A stretch of DNA of 64,000 bases from UBA967 sp044375555 (GTDB lineage: Bacteria > Verrucomicrobiota > Verrucomicrobiia > Chthoniobacterales > Terrimicrobiaceae): positions 62,001 through 126,000 of the forward strand of contig JBILML010000002.1 in NCBI GenBank assembly GCA_044375555.1, given 5' to 3'. A model generated the notes under the pieces. The model searched no databases, had not been told where the DNA came from, and saw nothing but the letters and a program-made list of their open reading frames with translations. Positions within the stretch are counted from its first letter, which is position 1, and every line of letters starts with the position of its first letter. Made by a program: the position numbers and the translations under genes. Below, one piece after another: positions 18,748 to 26,966 of the stretch.

Positions 18748-19046
18748 TCGGAAACCTCCCCGGTGCTTAAGGCGAGGTGTTGATCCATGTTGAGGAGTCG
18801 CAGGAGTTCAGCGGTCTTGCCGGTGGCTCGCACGCCCGGACTGATTCCGCGTTGACGGCAATCATTCGCCGCTGCGAGGAGAAATTTGATCGTTCCGGAG
18901 TCGGGAGCTTCTGTGGCGGAGAGGTCGATTTCCAGCGATGTGGATCCGCTGGCATTTTGGAGGCACTCGAGGAATTCGATCGCGGAGGCCCCGAGGGAGG
19001 CCGTATTGACCGGTTGGGAGGGGGTGATTTGGTGGCTTTTCGTCAT
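18744..19046 (-). CDS. STAS-domain protein
   Basis: A 100-aa STAS-fold protein of the anti-sigma-factor-antagonist type. The visible core is EIDLSATEAPDSGTIKFLLAA, with S/T residues where SpoIIAA-like proteins are phosphorylated, followed by LLRLLNMDQHL. Both ends overlap neighbours: ATGA with cheW2 upstream and with cheA2 downstream. It is therefore translated as part of the kinase operon. Similar small STAS proteins occur in chemosensory operons that control functions other than flagella. Its partner is not identified here. Confidence 0.8.
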   Translation of the reverse strand: MTKSHQITPSQPVNTASLGASAIEFLECLQNASGSTSLEIDLSATEAPDSGTIKFLLAAANDCRQRGISPGVRATGKTAELLRLLNMDQHLALSTGEVSE

Positions 19047-19573
19047 GCCGCGGTTTTCTTCGGCTCGGAGATCGAGACCAGATTGCCGATTTGCAGAACA
19101 GTGATGAGGCTTTCTCCGGAGCTAATGACTCCCGCAATGAAGCGGGTGTCGAGCCCGCTGAGCGCCTCGGGAGGGGCCGGAAGAACCCGTGTATCGGGAG
19201 GCAGGATATCACCGATGGCATCGACGAGGAGACCCGTGGGATCGGAGTCGGCCATTTCGTGATTTTCGGGGGGTTGGGGCAACCGGGCGAGGTCGTTGGC
19301 GGTTTTAAAAACAATGCATCGGCTCGATGGGCGCGGCTCGTTGGAGGAATGGCCCAAGCGGTCTTCTAGATCGAGAGCGGTCAAAATCTGGCCGCGCAGG
19401 TGGACAACACCCCGAACATAGGATGCGGCTAGGCTGACAGGTGTCACTACGGGGCTGCGTAGAACTTCTTTGACCCACAAAAGATCACAGGCGTATTGGC
19501 GACCGCAGGAGCTGAAGCCCAGAAGCTGGGATTCACTCGGCGCGTGGTGCGAAATGGCGAGACTTTGTGTCAT
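19043..19573 (-). CDS. cheW: CheW2 coupling protein
   Basis: A 176-aa CheW-domain protein with the marks YACDLLWVKEV near residue 28 and VRGVVHLRGQILTALDLED near 52. The stop overlaps the STAS gene start. It lies 63 bp downstream of the porin gene on the same strand. By position it is the coupling protein for CheA2 and Mcp3. It is more divergent than CheW1. Confidence 0.9.
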   Translation of the reverse strand: MTQSLAISHHAPSESQLLGFSSCGRQYACDLLWVKEVLRSPVVTPVSLAASYVRGVVHLRGQILTALDLEDRLGHSSNEPRPSSRCIVFKTANDLARLPQPPENHEMADSDPTGLLVDAIGDILPPDTRVLPAPPEALSGLDTRFIAGVISSGESLITVLQIGNLVSISEPKKTAA

Positions 19574-19636
19574 GAGGCTCAGCGGAGCGTGGTTTTAAAA
19601 ACGAGCCATCGGCCGGCGTCAAACCAAAAGGCGTTT

Positions 19637-20923
19637 TTAAAATTCCACGGAAAAGCGGGCGCCGAGCACCAAGGCATTGCCGGTGGCCGAGGTGGCACCG
19701 GGATTGATCACATATTGAATGTCTGGCTGAACGAAGCACCACGGGGCGATCACGCATTGGTAGGTCGCCTCTAAAACGATCTCGGCCGCCTGCGGGGCGA
19801 GTCCCTCGTCGCGCAAATCGGCGTCCGCGCCGTGGCTCGGGCTTGCCAACCCACAGGCCACGCCGCAGGTGTCCGCGTCGCGGCCGGGGATCAGCCCTTT
19901 GTAGGTGACGCCGGTGTTTAAATAAAAATCCACCACATTGCGGCCGGGAGGGGTGAATCCGAGACCAGCAAAAGCTCCCAAGCCCTCGTCGCTGATCGAT
20001 CCATCCGCGCCGCGCTCGGGGAGGAGCATCTGGTCGGCGAGTAGGTAGAAGCCCGTATTTGGAAGGCCGCTCTCGGGATCTAGGGCATTCGCCTCGGCCC
20101 CGGTCTGGAGCCACATCCCGGCCTTCACAAAGCCGGGCAGGGTTTGACTTCCCTCGCCGGTTCCGTGGGAAAAACAAAGTTCGTTCATCCAAGTCACGGC
20201 CTGTTTGGAGTTGAGGTCCCAGCGGAATCCGGCTCGGTTGATGTTTTGCGGAATGAGATTGGTCAAAAACACGCCGGAGCGAAATCCCAGCCAGTCCGTC
20301 GGCTCGAGCGCGAGGCGGGCACCAAGACCTCCGGTCGGGTAAGCCGCGCCGCCGCCGGGCATGTTCATGGAGGCCAAGGCGGGCCAGCCGAATCCGGCGT
20401 TGATGAAAAGCCCGCCGTAATCGGAGACGAGGAATTCCGAATCGGCCGTGATGTTTCCGAGGCGGAGCGAGATTTTGTCCTCCAGGAAATTCTGCTGGAA
20501 CCATAGCTCCATCATCCGAAGCGTGTTGAAGCCCGCGATGTTCGAGATGGTCAGGAAATTGCCGACCAAATCCTCGCTGGCGTCGCGGCCGGAAAGCCAG
20601 AGCCAGCTGGTGCCAACGGAACCTCCGCTCCAGCCGGCGAGTTTTTCCAAATCCACCTCGGCGCCGAATTCCAACAGGCCGGTGTAGACCGATCCGGTTT
20701 TCAAGTCGCCAGTCGTATTGCCCCAAACCTCGCAGGTGTAGCTGCCGAACAAACTCACGCCCCGGTCTTCGAGGAGCGGCCTGGCTCCGAGCCATTCGCC
20801 GGTGACGGTCTCCCGCTCAAAAAGGGCGCTCGCGGGGAGCGCGGTCTGGCCGGAATCCTGCGACCATGCCGAGCCTGCCAGCGACAAAGCGGCCAGCAGG
20901 GTGAGTCCGAGACTCCGGAGCAT
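19637..20923 (-). CDS. OprB-family carbohydrate-selective outer-membrane porin
   Basis: A 428-aa outer-membrane beta-barrel with a signal peptide (about 1-21, ending AWS). It has alternating aromatic strands throughout and the terminal phenylalanine (ARFSVEF) recognised by the BAM machinery. GEWLGARPLLEDRGVSL and ALEPTDWLGFRSGVF fit the OprB family, which passes mono- and oligosaccharides. It lies 6 bp downstream of the REC-REC-STAS gene and 63 bp upstream of cheW2. Being cotranscribed with chemotaxis genes suggests, without proving, that sugars are sensed by this system. Confidence 0.88.
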   Translation of the reverse strand: MLRSLGLTLLAALSLAGSAWSQDSGQTALPASALFERETVTGEWLGARPLLEDRGVSLFGSYTCEVWGNTTGDLKTGSVYTGLLEFGAEVDLEKLAGWSGGSVGTSWLWLSGRDASEDLVGNFLTISNIAGFNTLRMMELWFQQNFLEDKISLRLGNITADSEFLVSDYGGLFINAGFGWPALASMNMPGGGAAYPTGGLGARLALEPTDWLGFRSGVFLTNLIPQNINRAGFRWDLNSKQAVTWMNELCFSHGTGEGSQTLPGFVKAGMWLQTGAEANALDPESGLPNTGFYLLADQMLLPERGADGSISDEGLGAFAGLGFTPPGRNVVDFYLNTGVTYKGLIPGRDADTCGVACGLASPSHGADADLRDEGLAPQAAEIVLEATYQCVIAPWCFVQPDIQYVINPGATSATGNALVLGARFSVEF

Positions 20924-20929
20924 CAGGCT

Positions 20930-22159
20930 TTAAAACGAGCCGATGGCGGCGGCGCGGGTCGGGTGGATGGCGAGGTTGTTTTTGCCTTTGAAGGGATTCG
21001 GGAGGTCCTTCAGCGCGGGGACTTTGAGATTCGTCTCCAAGATGGTCGGGAAGTTCGGAAGGTTCTCCACATCGGAGCCAACCGCACGCCATTCGATGCC
21101 GATTTTCTCGCACTCATGGACGATCGAAGCCACAGCGCGGATGATCGGAACCTCGACTTTCGAGACGCCGGTGAGATCGAGCAGGAGCTTGCCGTAGCCA
21201 GCGTTGACGAAGTCGGCGATTTTCGCGCGGGATTGACGGGAGAGGTCGATCGAACCGACTTCGGAGAGATCAGGCGGGATCGTGACGACTTGGATATCGC
21301 CCTCGGAGCTGTAGAAAATCGGTGTGACATCGAGCTCCATCGCGCGGGCGATGCGGTCGGGGATTTCGGCGGCGTCGAGCGGCTTCGTGATACAGCCCGA
21401 GAAGCCGGTGTCCTTGGCGTCGTTCTGCTCGAAGGTGGCGGTCTTGAGGCACAGGCCGAGGAACGGGATGTTCTTGAGAGCCGGGTGGGAACGCGCGGTG
21501 GCGAAAAATTTCAGTCCAGCCTTGTTCGGGAAGGCGAGGCTGATGAGGACGATGTCGGGAGTTTCCTCGGCGGGGATATTGGCGGCGACATGGCCTTGGG
21601 CGGCATCGGGGCTGGCGGCGCCGACGACTTTCCAGCCGCGCTTGGCGACGGCTTTTTGGATCGCGTCGAAGATGGCCGGGTGCTCATCCACCACAAGAAT
21701 CTTGATCGCGTCGGTGACAGCACGGGGCTTCTTGTTCGCTACGGGAGCGGCAGGGGCTGCGGCTGGAGCCGGTGCGCCGGATTTCGGCTTGAGTGTCACA
21801 ATGCGGCTCACGCGGTCGATCACGGCGCCTTCGACAAATGGCTTCACGATGTAATCGCGCACGCCCATTTTCGCGATCTTGAGCACATTCTCTTTACCGG
21901 CTTCGGCGGTGAGCATGATGACCGGGATGTCTTTCAGCGAGGGAGTCGCCTTGAGTTTCGTGAGACATTCGATTCCGTCCATCACGGGCATCGTGACATC
22001 CAGCAGGATGACATCGGGCTTCTCGCGCTCGGCGACCTCGAGACCCTCGGCGCCATTGCTGGCAAAGACCATTTGAACATCGTGTCCCGCGAAGGCTTTG
22101 TTAATGAGGGTGTGGATCATTCGGCTGTCATCCACGCTAAGAATTTTGGGTTGGCTCAT
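20930..22159 (-). CDS. REC-REC-STAS multi-domain regulator
   Basis: A 409-aa soluble protein. The first receiver (about 5-125) is complete, with acidic pair D10/D11, phosphoacceptor D54 in ILLDVTMPVMDG and KPF. After an Ala/Pro linker (about 127-146), a second receiver-like domain keeps VVDEHPA and TKPLD. It has LISLAF where the phosphoacceptor aspartate should be, so it is probably not phosphorylated. The C-terminal third (about 285-385) is STAS-like, with KLLLDLTGVSKVEVPIIRAV. Between cheX (11 bp) and oprB (6 bp), it may be an output regulator or phosphate sink of CheA2. Confidence 0.85.
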   Translation of the reverse strand: MSQPKILSVDDSRMIHTLINKAFAGHDVQMVFASNGAEGLEVAEREKPDVILLDVTMPVMDGIECLTKLKATPSLKDIPVIMLTAEAGKENVLKIAKMGVRDYIVKPFVEGAVIDRVSRIVTLKPKSGAPAPAAAPAAPVANKKPRAVTDAIKILVVDEHPAIFDAIQKAVAKRGWKVVGAASPDAAQGHVAANIPAEETPDIVLISLAFPNKAGLKFFATARSHPALKNIPFLGLCLKTATFEQNDAKDTGFSGCITKPLDAAEIPDRIARAMELDVTPIFYSSEGDIQVVTIPPDLSEVGSIDLSRQSRAKIADFVNAGYGKLLLDLTGVSKVEVPIIRAVASIVHECEKIGIEWRAVGSDVENLPNFPTILETNLKVPALKDLPNPFKGKNNLAIHPTRAAAIGSF

Positions 22160-22170
22160 GGCTAGTTTAT

Positions 22171-22659
22171 TTAATTTTCGAGGACCGCGAAGACATGAAC
22201 GATCAGAGGATCCGGGCAGCCTTCGACGGCAAAAGAGTTGTTAACGCTGATGGTGGCCGATTTGGCAGAAATGCTGATCTTGTCTCCGCGAACAACGCTC
22301 GGGATCGTGAGGGTGCAGTTGTGTCCGCGGTCGCAGAGCATCGATTTAAGATTTCCGGTGAACATGTTCGTCAACTCGGCCACGACATCATTCACATCCT
22401 GCTCGCCGGCGGATCCTCCGAAGATTTTTTCGGCGACCATCTGGCCGAGATCCGGGCTGAAGGCGGTATAGACCACGCCATGCACACGGCCGCTGAGCCC
22501 GATCGAGCCTGAGATGCCTTTGAGTATGGAGGGCTGCGGCGCGCTTGGATTTCCCTTGCCGACGACGGCGGTGAGGCCCGCCATGGTCTTCAAGACTTCT
22601 GGAACAAAATGGTTGATGACCTCGAGGAACATCGTGCTGTCGGGCTTGGAATTGCTCAT
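22171..22659 (-). CDS. cheX: CheX-like CheY-phosphate phosphatase
   Basis: A 162-aa CheX/CheC-family protein. The catalytic helix signature is present in AELTNMFTGNLKS (Glu and Asn three residues apart). The SIGLSGRVHGVVY strand is typical of CheX. It should dephosphorylate CheY-P or the receiver of its downstream neighbour. It is the first gene of the long leftward run cheX, rec-rec-stas, oprB, cheW2, stas, cheA2, mcp3, cheB3, cheR2, mcp2, cheY. Confidence 0.88.
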   Translation of the reverse strand: MSNSKPDSTMFLEVINHFVPEVLKTMAGLTAVVGKGNPSAPQPSILKGISGSIGLSGRVHGVVYTAFSPDLGQMVAEKIFGGSAGEQDVNDVVAELTNMFTGNLKSMLCDRGHNCTLTIPSVVRGDKISISAKSATISVNNSFAVEGCPDPLIVHVFAVLEN

Positions 22660-22702
22660 TGAAATGAAGTGGGATGTTTTGCCGATCGTTTTTTAAAAAT
22701 CG

Positions 22703-22735
22703 GAGATCGGGGTGTATATCAAAGCCCTTACCCTC
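22703..22735 (-). promoter_or_regulatory. Possible sigma-70-type promoter for the cheX operon
   Basis: On the minus strand a TTGCCG hexamer is followed 16 nt later by TATACA, about 45-50 nt upstream of the cheX ATG. This is the only reasonable -35/-10 pair I see ahead of the long chemotaxis run. It is a pattern match only. Confidence 0.3.
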
Positions 22736-22772
22736 GGCAAACTTTTTGAAATTTTCCGCACAGGCGTTGAGG

Positions 22773-24059
22773 TTAGCTGATCTTAAAGGCCTCGCGGAGT
22801 TCTTGAATCACAGAGTCGGACATTTTGCTGACCTGCCCGATCGCTGTGGCGTTGATCACCGCCTCGGCCGTGGATTCCAAAACCTCGAGCCGGTCGAACA
22901 CATCCAAAACGCTGCCGCCAGTAACCAGCACGCCGTCGTTTTCCAGAATCGCGGCGGGCGATGCGGCGGTGATGTGGTCCGCGATGCGGTCGTCGGTGCC
23001 GTATTGGAGGCCGTGCGGCACGCGGCCGACCTCGCGCAGGAAGACATAGCTCTCCGGGATCGTGCGACTATCGAACTCCGAATCGGTGATGCTGAATGCC
23101 GTGGCATTCACCGGATGGCTCATCACGATCGCCTGCACATGCGGGTGCTTGCGGTAAATCGCACGGTGGGCCGGCAGGACGCGGCTGGGGAATTTCCCCG
23201 CCTCGGCCTCGCCGTTTTTCACCAACACGAAATCCTCGATGCCGAGCAATTCCCGGTCGCGCCCAGTCGGCGTGATCAAGATCGAGTCGCCATCCACCCG
23301 CGCCGAAAAACTCCCCTCGGTGCTGATGAAAAGCCGCTGACGGCACCCGCGCCTCAGGAAGAGCTGCAGCTGGCGGCGCAACTCCTGCTCTCGCCCGCAC
23401 GCCTCGCCGGGTTGGTAGGTGCCGCTCACCACTGTGCGGTTTTGCGTCAATGAGAGTTGATCCTCCGTGAGCGTCCGGATTTCTCCGATCTGGTTGCCCT
23501 TGATAATGGTTTTCGCGGCAAACTCGAACGCCTCGAAACGCTGGAATGCCCGCGAAAGCGAAGCCCCGCCGACCACCACGCCGTGGTTCTCGAGGATCAC
23601 GCTGTCATGGCCCTGCTGAAACGCCGCCGCGATTTTCTCTCCAAGCTGCGCGCTGCCCGGCAGCGCGTAGGGCGCGAAGCCTGTCCGACCGCAAACCGAA
23701 TGCGCCTGGTGGAAAACCCTCGTGTCCGGCACCTCGCGGCAAATGCTGAACGCCACCAGCGCCACCGGATGCGCATGCACGATCGCGCGGATGTCGGGCC
23801 GCACGGCGTAGATCGCTTGGTGAAATGGAAACTCCGATGACGGCGGATGCGGCCCGTCCACCGAGCCATCGGGCTTCACGCACACGATGTCATTCCGCGT
23901 GAGGCTGCCTTTATCGACCCGCGCGGGAGTGATCCAAATATCCCCGCCGGGTTCGCGAATCGAGAGGTTCCCGCCCGAAGTGGTCGTCATGCGGTAGCGG
24001 TAAATCCGCTCCATGGTCGCCATGATTTCGTCGCGGGGGTGGGTGAGTTGTCGGTTCAT
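22773..24059 (-). CDS. Tandem class II aldolase/adducin-domain protein (second half degenerate)
   Basis: A 428-aa protein with two fused FucA/AraD-like domains. The first (about 5-210) keeps the zinc ligands of class II aldolases: SEFPFH glutamate, HAHP histidines and ILENHG histidine. In the second half (about 225-420) the aligned positions read RVLPAH, MSHP and ILENDG, so three of four ligands are lost. It may be a phospho-sugar aldolase or epimerase whose second half is structural. I chose the ATG at 24059, because longer in-frame starts run into the neighbouring gene. No sugar kinase or transporter adjoins, so the substrate is unknown. Confidence 0.85.
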   Translation of the reverse strand: MNRQLTHPRDEIMATMERIYRYRMTTTSGGNLSIREPGGDIWITPARVDKGSLTRNDIVCVKPDGSVDGPHPPSSEFPFHQAIYAVRPDIRAIVHAHPVALVAFSICREVPDTRVFHQAHSVCGRTGFAPYALPGSAQLGEKIAAAFQQGHDSVILENHGVVVGGASLSRAFQRFEAFEFAAKTIIKGNQIGEIRTLTEDQLSLTQNRTVVSGTYQPGEACGREQELRRQLQLFLRRGCRQRLFISTEGSFSARVDGDSILITPTGRDRELLGIEDFVLVKNGEAEAGKFPSRVLPAHRAIYRKHPHVQAIVMSHPVNATAFSITDSEFDSRTIPESYVFLREVGRVPHGLQYGTDDRIADHITAASPAAILENDGVLVTGGSVLDVFDRLEVLESTAEAVINATAIGQVSKMSDSVIQELREAFKIS

Positions 24060-24081
24060 GCGTGATGTGAAATCTTGGCGA

Positions 24082-26079
24082 TCAATACTGATAAATTTTG
24101 CGGATTTTGTGGTTTTGCTGATCCGCAACATAGACATTTCCGCTGCCATCAATAGCAAGAGCTTGTGGGTTGTTAAAACTTGCAGCCGATCCATATCCGT
24201 CTTCGGAACCGGGATTTCCAGAACCGACAAGTGTGGTTACGTATCCGCTGGGGCCAATCTTTCGGATTCGGTGGTTGTGAGTATCCGCCACATACACAGT
24301 CCCTATTTCATCTACCGCAATTCCATGGGGTTGAATAAAACTCGCCTCTTTTCCTTGTCCGTCCGCAAACTCCGGTTTACCAGACCCCGCGAGCGTCGTG
24401 ACGGTTCCGCTTGGGCTGATTTTTCGGATTCGGTGGTTGTGAGTATCCGCCACATAGACATTTCCGCTGCCATCAATAGCAACGCTATGTGGGTGGTTGA
24501 AACTCGCCTCTTTTCCTAGTCCGTCCGCATGACCCTCTATTCCAGACCCCGCGAACGTCGTGACATTACCAGTAGCTGTAATTTTGCGGATGCGATTGTT
24601 TTTAGAATCCGCTACAAAGACATTCCCGCTTTCATCAACCGCAACTCCGACGGGGGAATAAAAACGAGCAGCCCCCCCTTCACCATCCGCAAAATCAGGT
24701 TTTCCAGAACCAGCGAGAGTCGTTACGACCCCAGCGGGCGTAATTTTTCGGATGAGATGGTTGCAGGCATCAGCAACATAAATATTCCCGCCTTTGTCAA
24801 CTGCAAGGCCAACGGGTTTATTAAAATCCGCCTTCGTTCCAACTGTTTCACCCTTGCTGGCTTTTGATTTTTGTTTAGATGGATTTCCATTCCCCGCAAC
24901 AGTGCTCACGACCCCATCCTGTGTGATTTTTCGGATTCGGTTATTACCGTAGTCTCCGACATACACATTTCCAATTCCATCAATGACTACGCCGGACGGG
25001 CCTCTGAAACTAGCCTCCTTTGCAGCTCCATCGGCAAAGCCTTTTTTCCCCGACCCCGCCAGCGTCGTAACCACCGGCCCTTCATATTCGTCAGCGCTTG
25101 CTGAGTCCTCGCTCGCGTCGGCCTTTTTCTCTTCTTTCTCTGGGAGCGGCTCGTCCTCGAACGGCTGCGCCGGCGTCTCCTTCTCCACCTCCGCCATTTT
25201 CTCTTTCGCCGAGGCGAGGATTTCGGCGCTCTTGGGAGGATTTCCCGTGACGGCATACTGCGTCGCCGCGTCGCCGACAGTGATCGCTTGGCCTTGGCGA
25301 ACCGAGTGCACTTGGCCATTTGGCGTCTTGAAAATGGCCGCGCCTTCATACAACCCAAATGCTCCCTTCCCTTTGCCGCTCCGCACAAAACCTCCCGTGC
25401 CCCGAATCCCCGCGATGCCCACCGGCGTGATGATTTCGTAGGTGGAGCGCTCTTTCAGCTTCTCGACATGGAAGAAAATCTCCCCGCTTTTGAGGTTCGT
25501 CCGAGTCACTGACATCGTCGGTTCATTTTCCAGCGAACCGTAATCGACCTCCTGCGAATCGAACGGATCGGCGAGGAATTGGTCGATCGAAAACTCCGAG
25601 CCCGGCTTCACCACCACAGACGATCCGTTCTCAAAAGCCAGCTCCACGCTCGCGTTCTGGCCGGTGACAACACGCACCCCTTGGCTGAGAAAATCCCCGC
25701 GCTTCAACTCCGAGGTCGCGCCCTGCGCGTTGACGATCTTCGCGCCCGAGCCATTGACCTCGATCACGCGGATCTTCCCAGGCTTCATCGCCGCGGCATT
25801 CGGAGCCGGGGAGGATTTGGCAGCTTGAGCCGAGGGAGTATTTGCCGGAGCGGGCGCCTTCATGCCATCCAACTCGGCGAGGACCTTGTTGATTTCCCCG
25901 GTGATTCTTTTCGCCTCGTCGGAATGATTTTCCTGATTGGCGGCTGCCAAAGCGCCCTGGAGGGATTTCAAATACTCGAGCTTCGCATTTTTGAGCGCCG
26001 AGGAATTGGACGGCTCGGCGGCTTGGCAAAAAATGGAAAAAACAAAAAAGAGGAGGGCGCAGAGGGCGGATGGTTTCAT
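24082..26079 (-). CDS. Secreted FecR-domain protein with six NHL repeats
   Basis: A 665-aa exported protein with a signal peptide (about 1-20, ending CQA). A short coiled-coil-like segment precedes a FecR-type domain (about 110-260, with YEIITPVGIAGIRGTGG). An acidic EK/DA linker is followed by six NHL-type repeats of about 55 residues from ~335 to the end. Each repeat contains forms of VAVDxxGNVYVADxxNHRIRKI. The C-terminal part should form a beta-propeller for protein or glycan contacts. The gene ends 23 bp before the aldolase start. Confidence 0.88.
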   Translation of the reverse strand: MKPSALCALLFFVFSIFCQAAEPSNSSALKNAKLEYLKSLQGALAAANQENHSDEAKRITGEINKVLAELDGMKAPAPANTPSAQAAKSSPAPNAAAMKPGKIRVIEVNGSGAKIVNAQGATSELKRGDFLSQGVRVVTGQNASVELAFENGSSVVVKPGSEFSIDQFLADPFDSQEVDYGSLENEPTMSVTRTNLKSGEIFFHVEKLKERSTYEIITPVGIAGIRGTGGFVRSGKGKGAFGLYEGAAIFKTPNGQVHSVRQGQAITVGDAATQYAVTGNPPKSAEILASAKEKMAEVEKETPAQPFEDEPLPEKEEKKADASEDSASADEYEGPVVTTLAGSGKKGFADGAAKEASFRGPSGVVIDGIGNVYVGDYGNNRIRKITQDGVVSTVAGNGNPSKQKSKASKGETVGTKADFNKPVGLAVDKGGNIYVADACNHLIRKITPAGVVTTLAGSGKPDFADGEGGAARFYSPVGVAVDESGNVFVADSKNNRIRKITATGNVTTFAGSGIEGHADGLGKEASFNHPHSVAIDGSGNVYVADTHNHRIRKISPSGTVTTLAGSGKPEFADGQGKEASFIQPHGIAVDEIGTVYVADTHNHRIRKIGPSGYVTTLVGSGNPGSEDGYGSAASFNNPQALAIDGSGNVYVADQQNHKIRKIYQY

Positions 26080-26155
26080 GCTTGGAATAGACCGCCGACA
26101 AGCAAGAAGGTGGGTGCGGAAATGTCAATCTCCCCCGCCGTTCAGCTCGGGATTT

Positions 26156-26521
26156 TTATAACTGATAGGGAATCCTGATGTCGGGCCACTCCTGTTTCAG
26201 CTCCTTGCTGTTGCGCGAAACCAGGATGCAGCCTTGCGTGCGTGCGGTGGCGTAGACCATTGCGTCGGGAATTTTCAGGCGGTATTTCTTTCGGATTTCG
26301 ATGGTCTGGTTCGCAATCTCGGCGGACAGATTCAGGATTTCAAAAGTGCCGAGAAATCCCCGGATCGCATTCTCCTCGGCAGTGCTTTTGGCCCCAACCA
26401 AAACCTCGATGAAGGAAATGACGCTGATCTGCCGGGTGGTGTAGTGGGCGAGTTCGGTCCTCGCGGCTTCGATTCCATTCAGGTAATCGATGAGGATATT
26501 GGTATCGAAAACGGCCTTCAT
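26156..26521 (-). CDS. vapC: PIN-domain toxin (VapC-like)
   Basis: A 121-aa PIN-domain ribonuclease toxin. FDTNILIDYLNG at the start and PDAMVYATARTQG plus SRNSKEL at the end supply the acidic metal-binding residues typical of VapC. The ATG at 26521 overlaps the antitoxin stop by 4 bp (ATGA), the standard arrangement. A start four codons upstream is in frame but lies within the antitoxin gene and is less likely. Confidence 0.88.
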   Translation of the reverse strand: MKAVFDTNILIDYLNGIEAARTELAHYTTRQISVISFIEVLVGAKSTAEENAIRGFLGTFEILNLSAEIANQTIEIRKKYRLKIPDAMVYATARTQGCILVSRNSKELKQEWPDIRIPYQL

Positions 26522-26754
26522 CGGCCCTCCCATTCCTCGCGCAGCTCGTTCTGATACTCGAGTCCATCCATTTTTCTATTTTTCCAAATCCCGAAAGCGG
26601 CCTCCGAGGGCGGGAGGGATTTCACCTTTAAAAAATCTGCAATCGCCTCACGGATAATGGCTGCTCGAGATTGGTGGTTGGTGGTTCCGAGCCGGTCCAG
26701 GGATTCAATGAACTGGTCGGGGATATCAACGATGGTTCGCACAGGCGATATCAT
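26518..26754 (-). CDS. vapB: Ribbon-helix-helix antitoxin (VapB-like)
   Basis: A 78-aa antitoxin. The N-terminal half is RHH-like: RTIVDIPDQFIESLDRLG, then RAAIIREAIADFLK. The acidic C-terminus (ELREEWEGR) probably wraps the toxin. It is followed with a 4-bp overlap by the PIN toxin. A repeated CGATATCA motif overlaps its start and may be the operator. Confidence 0.85.
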   Translation of the reverse strand: MISPVRTIVDIPDQFIESLDRLGTTNHQSRAAIIREAIADFLKVKSLPPSEAAFGIWKNRKMDGLEYQNELREEWEGR

Positions 26755-26766
26755 ACATCGATATCA
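26746..26766. promoter_or_regulatory. Putative VapBC operator (two CGATATCA boxes)
   Basis: CGATATCA occurs at 26746-26753 and again at 26759-26766, 13 bp apart. It spans the vapB start codon region, and the GATATC core is palindromic. This suits dimeric RHH binding and autorepression. Confidence 0.4.
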
Positions 26767-26797
26767 CTCATCGGCAACCTGGTTTTCTGAGGTGATA

Positions 26798-26958
26798 GAC
26801 CACAGGGGACACAGAGAACACGGAGGGGGAGTTTTTTAGGGGTGCGATTTCTTTTTAACTGCCCTCAAACGACATGCTCTCGCAAGAGAGACGACCGCGA
26901 TTCATTCCAGCGGGTCCTTGCTAGCTCCTCCTCTGTGCTCTCTGAGTCCTCTGTGGTC
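26798..26958. repeat. Inverted repeat of the CCACAGAGGACACAGAG type
   Basis: A left arm near 26798-26830 and a right arm near 26926-26958 are imperfect complements: GACCACAGGGGACACAGAG at the left against CTGAGTCCTCTGTGGTC at the right. They lie between vapB and the chitinase gene. A second copy of the same family lies between trpE and trpG. It can form a long hairpin in RNA. Confidence 0.75.
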
Positions 26959-26966
26959 AATAAAGT

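Noticed and set aside
24060..24230. N-terminal extension of the aldolase ORF
   Set aside because: It overlaps the end of the FecR-NHL gene, and the class II aldolase domain begins just after the ATG at 24059.
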